This document shows positions 7,794-15,724 of a DNA stretch of 38,826 nt, piece by piece. Below the pieces are notes generated by a model. That model made no database searches and had not been told where the DNA came from. It saw nothing but the letters and a program-made list of their open reading frames with translations. Position 1 is the first letter of the stretch. The number at the start of each line of letters is the position of its first letter. A program made the translations under genes and the position numbers. The stretch is from Klenkia terrae (GTDB lineage: Bacteria > Actinomycetota > Actinomycetes > Mycobacteriales > Geodermatophilaceae): NCBI RefSeq assembly GCF_900491935.1, contig NZ_UEXK01000004.1, positions 1,010,162 through 1,048,987 on the forward strand, written 5' to 3'.

Positions 7794-8276
7794 ATGTCCG
7801 CAGAGGTGTCGGCTCCGTCACAGCCGCGTTGGCTCAGCCCCGAGGAGCAGCAGGCCTGGCGGGCCTGGCTCTACAGCACCCAGCTGCTGCAGGACCGCCT
7901 GGACCGCGAGCTGACCCGCGAGACCGGCATCTCCCATGCCTACTACGAGATCATGGTGCAGCTCTCGGAGACCCCTGGCCGGTCGCTGCGGATGAGCCAG
8001 CTCGCCGAGCGGTGCCTGTCCTCCCGCAGCCGGCTCTCGCACGCGGTGTCCCGGCTGGAGGAACGCGGCTGGGTGCGGCGCCAGGTGTGCGAGAGCGACG
8101 GCCGCGGCCAGCTCGCCGTGCTCACCGACGAGGGGTTCGCCGCCCTGGAGCACGCCGCGCCGGTGCACGTGGAGAGCGTCCGCACGCACCTGTTCGACCA
8201 GCTCAGCCCGGCGCAGATCGCGGCGCTGGAGGACATCGGCCAGACCCTGCTGGCCCACCTCGACCCGACGCGCTGA
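7794..8276 (+). CDS. MarR family transcriptional regulator
   Basis: A 160-residue winged-helix regulator. The N-terminal helix leads into a helix-turn-helix (LRMSQLAERCLSSRSRLSHAVSRLEERGWVRR, about 63-95) and a wing containing the DGRGQLAVLTDEG motif (residues 102-114), the classical MarR pattern. The C-terminal helix (FDQLSPAQIAALEDIGQTLLAHL) provides dimerisation. MarR proteins usually repress themselves and a divergent gene and release DNA on binding a phenolic or oxidising signal; here the divergent gene is yceI. Start ATG 7794 sits 7 nt after a TACCCT box. The gene ends in a hairpin shared with the convergent Mo-hydroxylase gene, its TGA lying inside the left arm. The ligand is unknown. 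Confidence 0.95.
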   Translation: MSAEVSAPSQPRWLSPEEQQAWRAWLYSTQLLQDRLDRELTRETGISHAYYEIMVQLSETPGRSLRMSQLAERCLSSRSRLSHAVSRLEERGWVRRQVCESDGRGQLAVLTDEGFAALEHAAPVHVESVRTHLFDQLSPAQIAALEDIGQTLLAHLDPTR

Positions 8277-8303
8277 CCCCGGGCGCCGCCCCCGGGGTCA
8301 GCG
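8271..8303. terminator. Shared bidirectional terminator of marR and the Mo-hydroxylase operon
   Basis: A perfect 13-bp stem (CGCTGACCCCGGG, 8271-8283, with its complement at 8291-8303) and a 7-nt loop. The stop codon of marR (8274-8276) lies in one arm and the stop codon of the convergent large subunit (8298-8300, minus) in the other, so one hairpin serves both strands. Confidence 0.8.
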
Positions 8304-10367
8304 GAAGAACTTGTCCGGGGTGAGCGGCAGGTCCCGGACCCGGCGTCCGGTGGCGTGCGCGTAGGCGTTCCCGATCGCCGCCGCCGACCCGACGATGCCG
8401 ACCTCGCCGATGCCCTTGGCGCCCAGCGGGTTGTGCAGCTCGTCGACCTCGTCGACCCAGCTGATGTCCACCTCGCCGACGTCGGCGTTCGTGGCGACGT
8501 GGTACTCGGCGAGGTCGTGGTTGGCGTAGTGGCCGTGGGTCGCGTCGAGCACCGCCTCCTCGTGCAGCGCCATCGACAGGCCCATCGTCATGCCGCCGAG
8601 GAACTGCGAGCGGGCGGTGGTCGGGTTGATGATCCGGCCGGCCGCGAAGACCGCGGTCATCCGCGGCACCCGGACCTCGCCGGAGTCCCGGTCCACCCGG
8701 ACCTCGGCGAAGTGCGCACCGAAGGCGTGGCTGGAGTACTGCTCGGCCTCGTCGCCCGGGCCGGAGGACCCGGTCACCGTCAGGCCGCCGGGCGGCACCT
8801 CGCGGTCGCGCAGCTCCTGCGCCGCGGCGATGATCGCCGGCCCCCACGAGGTGATCCCGGTCGAGCCGCCCGCCCCCGAGGCCTTCGGCAGCCGGCTGTC
8901 GCCGATCCGGAGGTCGACGTCGTCCATGGGCACGCCGAGCGCGTCGGCGGCGATCTGGGTCAGCGCCGTCCAGGCGCCGGTCCCGATGTCGGAGGCGTCG
9001 ATGCTGACCACGAACGGCTTGCCGGGCACGGCCTCGATCCGGGCCTGCGAGGGCCGGCGGCGGGTCGGGTAGGTGGACGCGGCGACCCCGGTGCCGACCA
9101 GCCACCGGCCGTCCGCACGGACGCCGGGCCGCGGGTCGCGGTCGGCCCAGCCGAACCGCTCCGCACCCTGGCGCAGGCAGGCGACCAGGTTCCGGGTGCT
9201 CCACGGCACGTCGCGCTCGGGGTCGCGCTCGGGCTCGTTGCGCAGCCGGAGCTCCACCGGGTCCATGCCCAGGGCCTCGGCGAGCTCGTCGACCGCGGAC
9301 TCCAGGGCGTACATGCCCGGGGCCTCCCCCGGCGCCCGCATGATCGTCGGCGCCGGCACGTCCAGCTTGGCCAGCCGGTGCGTCGTCCGGCGGGCCGGCG
9401 CGGCGTACATCAACCGGGTCGCCGTCGCCGTCTGCTCGGCGAACTCCGCGTTCTGCGAGGTGTGCTCCACGACCTCGTGGCTGATCGCGGTCATGGTGCC
9501 GTCGGGCAGCGCGCCCAGCCGCAGCCGCTGGATGGTCGGGGTGCGGTGGCCGACCAGGCTGAACATCTGCTGCCGGGTCAGCTCCACCTTCACCGTGCGG
9601 CCGGTGACCTTGGCGGCCATCCCGGCGATCAGCTGGTGCACGTGGGTGAACGCCTTGGACCCGAACGCGCCGCCCACGTAGGGCGAGGTGATGTGCAGCT
9701 GGTCGGCGGTGATCCCGAACGCCTCGGTGATCACCGGGACCAGGTTGTGCGGGCCCTGGTTGGCGTCCCACATCCGCAGCACGTCCCCGTCCCACCGGGC
9801 CACCGTCGCGTGCATCTCGATCGGGTTGTTGTGCTCGTTCGGCGTCTCGTAGGTGACGTCGACCGACACCGGCGCGGCGGCCAGCGCGGCGTCCACGTCG
9901 CCGATGACCGAGTCGGTCTCGAAGCCGCCCATCAGCTTCTCCGGCGGGTACAGGTCGTCCCGGTCGGCCCGCAGGTCGACGTCCGGGCGCTGCGCGTCGT
10001 AGCGCACCACGACCCGGCCGACGGCGTCCCGGGCGACCTCGGAGGTCTCGGCCACCACGACGGCGACCGGCTGGCCGGCGTACTGCACGCGGTCGGACTG
10101 CAGGACGAGGAGCTCCTCCGCGACGTCCCCCAGCCGCGGCGCGTCCTCGTGCGTGAGGACGGCGAGCACCCCGGGCACCGCCTGCGCGGCCGAGACGTCG
10201 ATCGAGGTGATCCGCCCCTTCGCCACGGTGGACTGCACCAGCGCGACGAACACCGCCGAGCCGTCGACCTCGTGCTCGTAGGCGTAGGGGGCCAGGCCGC
10301 GGACCTTGGCCGGGCCGTCGATCCGGCGGACGTCGCTGCCGACGGCCCGCTCGGTGGTGGCGGTCAT
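8298..10367 (-). CDS. Molybdopterin-binding large subunit of a Pao/Xdh-type aldehyde oxidoreductase
   Basis: A 689-residue member of the xanthine oxidase family, the subunit that carries the molybdenum cofactor. It begins VGSDVRRIDGPAKVRGLAPYAYE, the typical entry into the a/b-hammerhead domain. It continues with VGGAFGSKAFTHVHQ and RAPGEAPGMYALE (cofactor contacts) and ends KGIGEVGIVGSAAAIGNAYAHATG, where the Glu of GE is the expected catalytic base. Size and motif spelling are closest to the YagR/PaoC group rather than true xanthine dehydrogenases; aromatic or other aldehydes are the known substrates of that group. ATG 10367 overlaps the stop of the FAD subunit (ATGA), so translation is coupled. 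It is the last gene of the minus-strand unit and ends in the hairpin shared with marR. No dedicated sulfurylation chaperone (PaoD/XdhC) lies in the window. Confidence 0.93.
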   Translation of the reverse strand: MTATTERAVGSDVRRIDGPAKVRGLAPYAYEHEVDGSAVFVALVQSTVAKGRITSIDVSAAQAVPGVLAVLTHEDAPRLGDVAEELLVLQSDRVQYAGQPVAVVVAETSEVARDAVGRVVVRYDAQRPDVDLRADRDDLYPPEKLMGGFETDSVIGDVDAALAAAPVSVDVTYETPNEHNNPIEMHATVARWDGDVLRMWDANQGPHNLVPVITEAFGITADQLHITSPYVGGAFGSKAFTHVHQLIAGMAAKVTGRTVKVELTRQQMFSLVGHRTPTIQRLRLGALPDGTMTAISHEVVEHTSQNAEFAEQTATATRLMYAAPARRTTHRLAKLDVPAPTIMRAPGEAPGMYALESAVDELAEALGMDPVELRLRNEPERDPERDVPWSTRNLVACLRQGAERFGWADRDPRPGVRADGRWLVGTGVAASTYPTRRRPSQARIEAVPGKPFVVSIDASDIGTGAWTALTQIAADALGVPMDDVDLRIGDSRLPKASGAGGSTGITSWGPAIIAAAQELRDREVPPGGLTVTGSSGPGDEAEQYSSHAFGAHFAEVRVDRDSGEVRVPRMTAVFAAGRIINPTTARSQFLGGMTMGLSMALHEEAVLDATHGHYANHDLAEYHVATNADVGEVDISWVDEVDELHNPLGAKGIGEVGIVGSAAAIGNAYAHATGRRVRDLPLTPDKFFR

Positions 10368-11374
10368 GCGCGGGCCTCCGCGAGCTGGACGAGGGTGCGG
10401 GTGATCATGTTCGTGGCCATCGGGACCTTGAACGCGTTGTCGGCGAGCGGCGCGGCGGCGGCCAGCTCGGCCTCTGCGGCTGCGGCGAAGGCGGCCTCGG
10501 TGGCCGGTCCGCCGCGCAGGGCGTCCTCCGCGACGGTCGCCCGCCACGGCTTGTGCGCCACCCCGCCCAGGGCGATCCGGACGTCGCGGACGGTCGAACC
10601 GTCGAGGTCGAGGGCGGCGGCGACGGACACCAGCGCGAAGGCGTAGGAGGCCCGGTCGCGGACCTTGCGGTAGCGCGAGCGGGTGGCCCACGGCAGCGCC
10701 GGGACGTCGATGGCGGTGATCAGCTCGCCGTGCGCCAGCGTGGTGTCCCGCGCCGGGTCGTCGCCGGGCAGCCGGTGCAGCTCGGCGATCGGCACGGTGC
10801 GCTCGCCGTCGGCGCCCAGCACCCGGACCGAGGCGTCCAGCGCCCGCAGCGCGACCACCATGTCCGACGGGTGGGTGGCGATGCAGGTGTGCGGGGACGT
10901 CGGGCCCTCGTGGGTGGCGCCCAGCACGGCGAGGTTGCGGTGCAGGCCCTCGACCGCGCCGCAGCCGGAGCCGGCGTCGCGCTTGTTGCACGGCATCGTG
11001 GTGTCGGTGAAGTAGGTGCAGCGGGTGCGCTGCAGCAGGTTGCCCCCGGTGGTGGCCCGGTTGCGCAGCTGCCCCGACGCCCCGGCCAGCAGGGCCTGGG
11101 CCAGCAGCGGGTAGCGCTCGCGCACTCGGGGCTCGGCCGCCAGGTCGGCGTTGGGCACCGCGGCCCCGATCCGCAGCCCGCCGTCGGGCAGGTCCTCGAC
11201 CTCGGTGGAGGTCAGCTGCCGGACGTCGACGAGCACGTCCGGGGTGGCCACCCCCAGCCGCATGAGGTCGACCAGGTTGGTGCCCCCGCCCAGGTAGGCC
11301 CCCTCGGGCTCCCCGGTCAGCAGCGCCACCGCCCCCGCCGGGTCGATGGCCTTCTCGTAGCGGAACTCCCTCAC
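10364..11374 (-). CDS. FAD-binding subunit of Pao-like aldehyde oxidoreductase, with [4Fe-4S]-type cysteines
   Basis: A 336-residue medium subunit. It has the FAD-binding PCMH fold (EGAYLGGGTNLVDLMRLGV about 24-42, and a TTGGNLLQRTRC loop 108-119), followed by the CO-dehydrogenase flavoprotein C-terminal domain. Cys119, Cys129 and Cys138 (TRCTYF, MPCNKR, SGCGA), with Cys164 as a possible fourth ligand, match the extra [4Fe-4S] site described in the E. coli PaoB/YagS subunit and absent from ordinary XdhB. The protein should pass electrons between the molybdenum centre and an acceptor via FAD. GTG 11374 overlaps the stop of the 2Fe-2S gene (GTGA) and its own TGA overlaps the next ATG, so the three subunits are translationally coupled. 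The iron-sulfur assignment is from motif matching and would need spectroscopy. Confidence 0.92.
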   Translation of the reverse strand: MREFRYEKAIDPAGAVALLTGEPEGAYLGGGTNLVDLMRLGVATPDVLVDVRQLTSTEVEDLPDGGLRIGAAVPNADLAAEPRVRERYPLLAQALLAGASGQLRNRATTGGNLLQRTRCTYFTDTTMPCNKRDAGSGCGAVEGLHRNLAVLGATHEGPTSPHTCIATHPSDMVVALRALDASVRVLGADGERTVPIAELHRLPGDDPARDTTLAHGELITAIDVPALPWATRSRYRKVRDRASYAFALVSVAAALDLDGSTVRDVRIALGGVAHKPWRATVAEDALRGGPATEAAFAAAAEAELAAAAPLADNAFKVPMATNMITRTLVQLAEARA

Positions 11375-11892
11375 GCGCGCACTCCCTGCTCGACGGCGAC
11401 CTGGGCGACCGCGGGGACGATGTTCGCGTACGCCGCGCAGCGGCACAGGTTGCCGCTCATCCGCTCGCGGATCTCGGCGTCGGTGAGGTCGGTCCGGTCG
11501 GCGACCAGGTCCTCGGTCACCGCGCTCGGCCAGCCCTGCGCGGCCTCGGCCAGGACCCCGGCGGCCGAGGTGATCTGCCCGGGCGTGCAGTAGCCGCACT
11601 GGTAGGCGTCGTGGTCGACGAACGTCTCGTGCAGCCGGTGCGGGCCGTCGGCGGCCAGCCCGTCGGACGTCGTCACCTCCTGCCCCTCCGCGGTGACGGC
11701 CAGCACCAGGCAGCTGTTGACCCGGCGGCCGTCCAGCAGCACGGTGCAGGCGCCGCACTGGCCGTGGTCGCAGCCCTTCTTGGCGCTCGTCGCCCCCAGC
11801 CGCTCGCGCATCGCGTCCAGCAAGGAGGTGCGGGTGTCGACGGTGAGCGGCCGGTCGGCCCCGTCGACCCGCAGGGTGATCTGGGTGTCCAC
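11371..11892 (-). CDS. 2Fe-2S small subunit of Pao-like aldehyde oxidoreductase
   Basis: A 173-residue protein with a plant-type ferredoxin domain (CDHGQCGACTVLLDG: Cys41, 46, 49, with Cys61) and a helical second 2Fe-2S domain (CGYCTPGQI: Cys99 and 102; CRCAAY: Cys150 and 152). All eight ligands of the xanthine-oxidase-family small subunit are present. Unlike E. coli PaoA there is no twin-arginine signal, so the complex should be cytoplasmic. GTG 11892 is the likely start; the ribosome-binding site is weak. The gene follows the crotonase by 47 nt in the same direction and its stop overlaps the FAD-subunit start. It may be expressed from the acyl-CoA dehydrogenase promoter at 15016-15115 or from a weak internal promoter in the 47-nt gap, which I could not identify. 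Confidence 0.95.
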   Translation of the reverse strand: MDTQITLRVDGADRPLTVDTRTSLLDAMRERLGATSAKKGCDHGQCGACTVLLDGRRVNSCLVLAVTAEGQEVTTSDGLAADGPHRLHETFVDHDAYQCGYCTPGQITSAAGVLAEAAQGWPSAVTEDLVADRTDLTDAEIRERMSGNLCRCAAYANIVPAVAQVAVEQGVRA

Positions 11893-11939
11893 GCAGCGGT
11901 GGTGCCCCGCCGTCCCCCTGCCCGAAACCGCGGGGACCC

Positions 11940-12800
11940 TCAGGCCAGGTCGGCCGGCGGTGCCGGCCAGCCCAGCCCGACGCCGTCCAGCGGGGCGGTG
12001 AAGGCCGCGGGGCGCTTCTCCAGGAAGGAGGCGACGCCCTCCGCGGCGTCCGGACCGCTGCCCAGCTCCACCAGCGCCCGGGACTCCGCGCGGTGCGCGT
12101 CCCACGGGCTGGCCGCCGACAGCATCGACCACAGCAGCTGCCGGGACACCGCCACCGAGACCCCGGAGGTGTTGTCGGCGATCTCGTGGGCGAGGGCGTA
12201 GGCGGTGTCCAGCAGCTCGGCGTCCGGCACCACCCGGGAGACCAGCCGCCCGCTCAGCGCCTCGGCTGCGTCGAAGACCCGGCCGGTGGCCACCCACTCC
12301 ATGGCCTGGCTGATCCCGACCACCCGTGGCAGGAACCAGCTCGAGGCGGCCTCGGGCACGATCCCGCGGCGGGCGAAGACGTAGCCGAACCGGGCGGACT
12401 CCGCGGCGATCCGGATGTCCATCGGCAGGATCATCGTGGCCCCGATGCCGACCGCGACGCCGTTGACCGCGGCGATCACCGGCTTGCGCAGCGCGGCGAA
12501 CGGCAGCGCGCCGATGCCGCCCCAGTCGCGGGCGACGCCGTCGATGGTGCCGGCCTCGTCGGCCTGGGCGCTGCGGTCGAAGGTGCCGGCCCGCTGCAGG
12601 TCGGCACCCACGCAGAAGTCCCGGCCGCGGCCGGTCACCACGACCACCCGGACGGCGTCGTCGGCGTCGGCGACCGCGGCCACCTCGCCGAGCTCGCGGG
12701 CCATCAGCGGGGTGTAGGCGTTGCGCCGGTCGGGCCGGTCGAGGGTCAGCGTGCCGACCCCGCCGTCCACGGCCCAGCTGACCTGCTCCCACTGCCTCAT
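11940..12800 (-). CDS. Enoyl-CoA hydratase/isomerase family (crotonase) protein
   Basis: A 286-residue crotonase. The oxyanion-hole segments are FCVGADL (about 62-68) and NGVAVGIGATMILP (around 117-130). GIVPEAASSWFLPRVVG carries a Glu at the position of the second catalytic acid. Length and C-terminal ASFLEKRPAAFTAPLDG fit enoyl-CoA hydratases. ATG 12800 overlaps the stop of the upstream acyl-CoA dehydrogenase (ATGA), so it is translationally coupled to it. It would hydrate the enoyl-CoA made by the two dehydrogenases immediately upstream; that pathway role follows from the operon, not from a sequence test of substrate. The start of the 2Fe-2S gene is 47 nt downstream. Confidence 0.95.
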   Translation of the reverse strand: MRQWEQVSWAVDGGVGTLTLDRPDRRNAYTPLMARELGEVAAVADADDAVRVVVVTGRGRDFCVGADLQRAGTFDRSAQADEAGTIDGVARDWGGIGALPFAALRKPVIAAVNGVAVGIGATMILPMDIRIAAESARFGYVFARRGIVPEAASSWFLPRVVGISQAMEWVATGRVFDAAEALSGRLVSRVVPDAELLDTAYALAHEIADNTSGVSVAVSRQLLWSMLSAASPWDAHRAESRALVELGSGPDAAEGVASFLEKRPAAFTAPLDGVGLGWPAPPADLA

Positions 12801-13774
12801 GCCAGGGCCCCCGCGAGGACGAGCCCGGCGACGACGTCGGTGTGCTCGGCGGCGTCGCCCAGCAGCAGCCGGTCGACCTTGGCCCGCCGCCAGTAGAGGT
12901 GCGCGTCGTGCTCCCAGGTGAAGCCGATGCCGCCGTGCACCTGGATGCAGGTCTCGGCGGCGCGCTCCAGCGTCTCGGCGGCGAACGCCTTCGCCGCCGC
13001 GGCGGCCAGCGGCAGCTCGTCGGGGGCCGCGTCGGCGGCCCAGGCCGCCCACCAGACCAGCGAGCGCAGCTGCTCGACGCCCACCCAGGCGTCGACCAGC
13101 GAGTGCTTCACCGCCTGGTAGGACCCGATCGCCCGGCCGAACGCGTGCCGCTCCTTCGCGTAGGCAACGCCGACCTCGACGGCCTTCCCGGCGGTGCCGA
13201 GGTCCTCGGCGGCCAGCGCGACCAGGGCGACGTCCCGGGCGCGAGCCCACAGCCGGGCGGCGTCGGGCACGAGCACCTGCGGGTCGGTCAGGGTGACGAC
13301 GCCCAGGCCGCGGGTGGCGTCCATCGGCCGGCCGGTCACCACGTCGCCGCCGCCCACCACCAGGGCACCGTCCACCAGCGCCAGGAAGGTGTCGGCACCG
13401 ACGGCGTCCAGCGCCGGGGTGGAGCCGTCGACGACGCAGAACGCGCGGGACCCGTCGGCCAGCGCCGCGGCCAGCTCCGGCTGGTCGGCCAGCAGCACGG
13501 CGGCGCGGGCGGCGGTGACCAACGACGGCCCGGCCAGGACGGCGCCGGCCTGCTCGGCGACGACGGCGAGGTCCAGCAGCGAACCCCCCGCGCCGCCGGC
13601 GGACTCAGCGACCGTGATCCCGGTGAACCCGATGTCGGCCAGCGCCTTCCTCCCGGGCGCCACCGGGCCGTCCTCCAGCGCGGCGCGGGCCTGCGCCGGG
13701 GACGCCTGGCCGCCGAAGAACTGCTTCGCGCCGGCGGCTGCGTCGAGCTGGTCCTGGTCGAGGTCGAAGTTCAC
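12797..13774 (-). CDS. Acyl-CoA dehydrogenase, short partner subunit
   Basis: A 325-residue acyl-CoA dehydrogenase family protein, shorter than the usual ~380-400. It keeps the C-terminal helical half: YAKERHAFGRAIGSYQAVKH (FAD site, the R-x-x-F-G pattern) and IQVHGGIGFTWEHDAHLYWRRA. The middle beta domain is reduced and divergent. This size and split resemble the small partners in the mycobacterial FadE heterotetramers, in which two different subunits share one FAD and act on steroid side chains or unusual acyl-CoAs. GTG 13774 overlaps the stop of the preceding dehydrogenase (GTGA), strong support for an obligate pair. The substrate is unknown. Confidence 0.92.
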   Translation of the reverse strand: MNFDLDQDQLDAAAGAKQFFGGQASPAQARAALEDGPVAPGRKALADIGFTGITVAESAGGAGGSLLDLAVVAEQAGAVLAGPSLVTAARAAVLLADQPELAAALADGSRAFCVVDGSTPALDAVGADTFLALVDGALVVGGGDVVTGRPMDATRGLGVVTLTDPQVLVPDAARLWARARDVALVALAAEDLGTAGKAVEVGVAYAKERHAFGRAIGSYQAVKHSLVDAWVGVEQLRSLVWWAAWAADAAPDELPLAAAAAKAFAAETLERAAETCIQVHGGIGFTWEHDAHLYWRRAKVDRLLLGDAAEHTDVVAGLVLAGALA

Positions 13775-15015
13775 CGAGTGCTCCCGGAGGCGTTGAAGGG
13801 GCGGTGCTTGTCCTCGCGCGGCTCGGGCGGGAGGCCCAGCACCCGCTCGCCGATGATGTTGCGCAGCACCTCGTCGGTGCCGCCGGCGATCGCGATGCCC
13901 GGCAGCCACGCCTGGTTGCGCTGCCAGCGGCCGGCGCCGTCCTCCCCGCTGCCGTCCCCGGGTGCGGCGGCGAAGACCGCGTCGTCACCGAGCAGCCGGA
14001 CCCCGGCGTCGGCGACGAGCTTCGCCGCGGCGGTGCCGGCGAGCTTGCCGGCGCTGGCCTCCGGGCCGGGCAGCCCGCCCTGGCTGATCGCGGTCAGCCG
14101 GCGGTAGCCGGTGTACCGGTTGGCCAGCGCGGCGACCGCAGCCCGGCCGACCGCCTGCCGGGCCAGCACCTGCCGCTCGGCGGGCAGGCCGGGCAGCTTC
14201 TCCCCCGCCAGCCGGGCCAGCGACTCGATCGACAGGCCCAGGTCGTTGCCGCCGCCGCCGACGGCCACGCGCTCGTTGAGCAGCGTGGTCAGCGCGACCC
14301 GCCAGCCCTCGCCCGGCTCGCCCAGCCGCTCGGAGTCCGGGATCCGGACGTCGTCGAAGAAGACCTCGTTGAAGTCCGACTGCCCGCCCATCTGGCGCAG
14401 CGGGCGGACGGTGACGCCCGGGGCGTGCATGTCGACGACGAACATCGTCAGCCCGCCGTGCTTGGGCCGGTCGGGGTCGGTGCGGGTCAGCAGGATGCCG
14501 AAGTCGGAGACGTGCGCGAGCGTCGTCCAGACCTTCTGGCCGTTGACCACCCAGTCCTCGCCGTCGCGGACGGCGGTGGTGCGCAGCGCGGCGAGGTCCG
14601 AACCGCTGGCCGGCTCGCTGAACAGCTGGCACCAGACGTCCTCGGCGCGCAGCAGCCGGGCCAGGTACTTCTCGTGCTGCTCGGGGGTGCCGTGCGCGAT
14701 GACCGTCGGCCCGCACATGCCGATCCCGATGTGGTTGATCAGGCTGGGCACCCGGGCGCGGGCGAGCTCCTGGCCCACGATCGCCTGCTGGGCCAGCGAG
14801 CCGGCCTGCCCGCCGTGCTCGGCGGCCCAGGCCACCCCGACCAGCCCGGCGTCGGCCAGCACCCGCTGGGTGCGGCGCAGCGCCTGCTCCTGCTCGCGGG
14901 GGTCGGCGGCCTCCTCGCCGGCGTCCAGGTGCACCAGGTCGGCCGCGTGCTCGGCCAGCAGGTCGCGGACGCGCGCGCGGTAGGCGGCCTCGTCCGGTGT
15001 GTCGTCGAAGTCCAC
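13771..15015 (-). CDS. Acyl-CoA dehydrogenase, large partner subunit
   Basis: A 414-residue acyl-CoA dehydrogenase. The N-terminal helical domain is followed by the substrate/FAD-contacting FSEPASGSDLAALRT (near 130-145), WVVNGQKVWTT, GGLTMFVVDM, and a C-terminal GGTDEVLRNIIGERVLGL. It begins with GTG 15015; GAGGAGAGG lies about 9 nt upstream as ribosome-binding site. It is the first gene of the minus-strand catabolic unit, 100 nt from the divergent TetR gene, with the 19-bp operator between them. Oxidation of acyl-CoA to enoyl-CoA in the cytoplasm is the family role. It is probably joined with the 325-residue partner. Confidence 0.95.
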   Translation of the reverse strand: MDFDDTPDEAAYRARVRDLLAEHAADLVHLDAGEEAADPREQEQALRRTQRVLADAGLVGVAWAAEHGGQAGSLAQQAIVGQELARARVPSLINHIGIGMCGPTVIAHGTPEQHEKYLARLLRAEDVWCQLFSEPASGSDLAALRTTAVRDGEDWVVNGQKVWTTLAHVSDFGILLTRTDPDRPKHGGLTMFVVDMHAPGVTVRPLRQMGGQSDFNEVFFDDVRIPDSERLGEPGEGWRVALTTLLNERVAVGGGGNDLGLSIESLARLAGEKLPGLPAERQVLARQAVGRAAVAALANRYTGYRRLTAISQGGLPGPEASAGKLAGTAAAKLVADAGVRLLGDDAVFAAAPGDGSGEDGAGRWQRNQAWLPGIAIAGGTDEVLRNIIGERVLGLPPEPREDKHRPFNASGSTR

Positions 15016-15077
15016 GGCGGGACACCTCTCCTCGGTGAGTGGTGGTGCTCCTGCGCATCCTCCGGTCGGGTCACGGA

Positions 15078-15096
15078 ACGGTCAACCCTGACTGCC
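15078..15096 (+). promoter_or_regulatory. TetR-type operator, site 1 (tetR / acyl-CoA dehydrogenase operon)
   Basis: ACGGTCAACCCTGACTGCC. The core GTCA-N4-TGAC is an inverted repeat. On the minus strand TTGACC inside it can serve as -35 for the dehydrogenase operon (17 nt before GAGGAT); on the plus strand the site covers the expected -35 of tetR. An identical 19-mer recurs at 16499-16517 and a centre-inverted version at 19992-20010. Confidence 0.75.
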
Positions 15097-15103
15097 AGCG
15101 GCG

Positions 15104-15109
15104 TAGACT
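15104..15109 (+). promoter_or_regulatory. Candidate -10 of leaderless tetR mRNA
   Basis: TAGACT is followed by 6 nt and ATG 15116, with no ribosome-binding site. The operator at 15078-15096 sits where the -35 should be, consistent with autorepression. Confidence 0.5.
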
Positions 15110-15115
15110 GCGCCG

Positions 15116-15724
15116 ATGGAGACCCGCAGCCGGAGCGAGCGGAGCGCCGACAGCCGCGCCCTCATCCTCGACGCCGCCGTCGCCTGCCTGGTGTCCGACG
15201 GCTACGCCGGGGCCTCGACGCTGGCCGTGCAGGCCCGCGCGGGGGTGTCCCGCGGCCGGCTGCTGCACCACTTCCCCTCACGGGAGGAACTGCTGGTCGC
15301 CGCCACGTCGCACCTGGCCGAGACCATGCTCACCGAGGCCGCCGACCACGCCGTCGCCGTCGGCGCGGGCATCACCGACGAGGCCGAGCGCGTCGACCGG
15401 TGCGTCGAGCTGATCTGGGCGACGTTCTTCGAGCCGCCGTTCTGGGCGGCCATGGAGCTGTGGAACGCCGCCCGCACCGACGAGGCGCTGCGGGCGGCGC
15501 TGCGGCCCCAGGAGCGCCGGCTGCGGGTGGCGATCCGGGGCGTGGCCGACCGGATCTGGGGGCCGCAGGTGACCGCGCACCCCCGCTACCCGGTGGTCTC
15601 CGAGCTGCTGTTCACCTCGATGCGCGGGGTGGCGATGGCCTACGCGTTCGAGGACCGCCCGCCGGCCACCGACCCCCACGTAGCGCTGTGGCAGTCGATG
15701 GCCCGGGAGCTGCTCGAGGACTAG
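15116..15724 (+). CDS. TetR/AcrR family regulator of the acyl-CoA gene cluster
   Basis: A 202-residue one-domain repressor. The N-terminal helix-turn-helix spans about residues 12-60 ([21 protein letters not shown], then [23 protein letters not shown]), with the HHFPSREEL end of the TetR DNA-binding helix. The C-terminal half is helical and ligand-binding ([19 protein letters not shown]). It is divergent from the acyl-CoA dehydrogenase operon and convergent with the SDR, and the three 19-bp operators around it make it the probable regulator of all the acyl-CoA genes at 8298-20010. The natural effector is probably an acyl-CoA or a related intermediate; that is inference from context. Its stop codon interlocks with that of the SDR on CTAG (15721-15724). 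Confidence 0.95.
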   Translation: METRSRSERSADSRALILDAAVACLVSDGYAGASTLAVQARAGVSRGRLLHHFPSREELLVAATSHLAETMLTEAADHAVAVGAGITDEAERVDRCVELIWATFFEPPFWAAMELWNAARTDEALRAALRPQERRLRVAIRGVADRIWGPQVTAHPRYPVVSELLFTSMRGVAMAYAFEDRPPATDPHVALWQSMARELLED

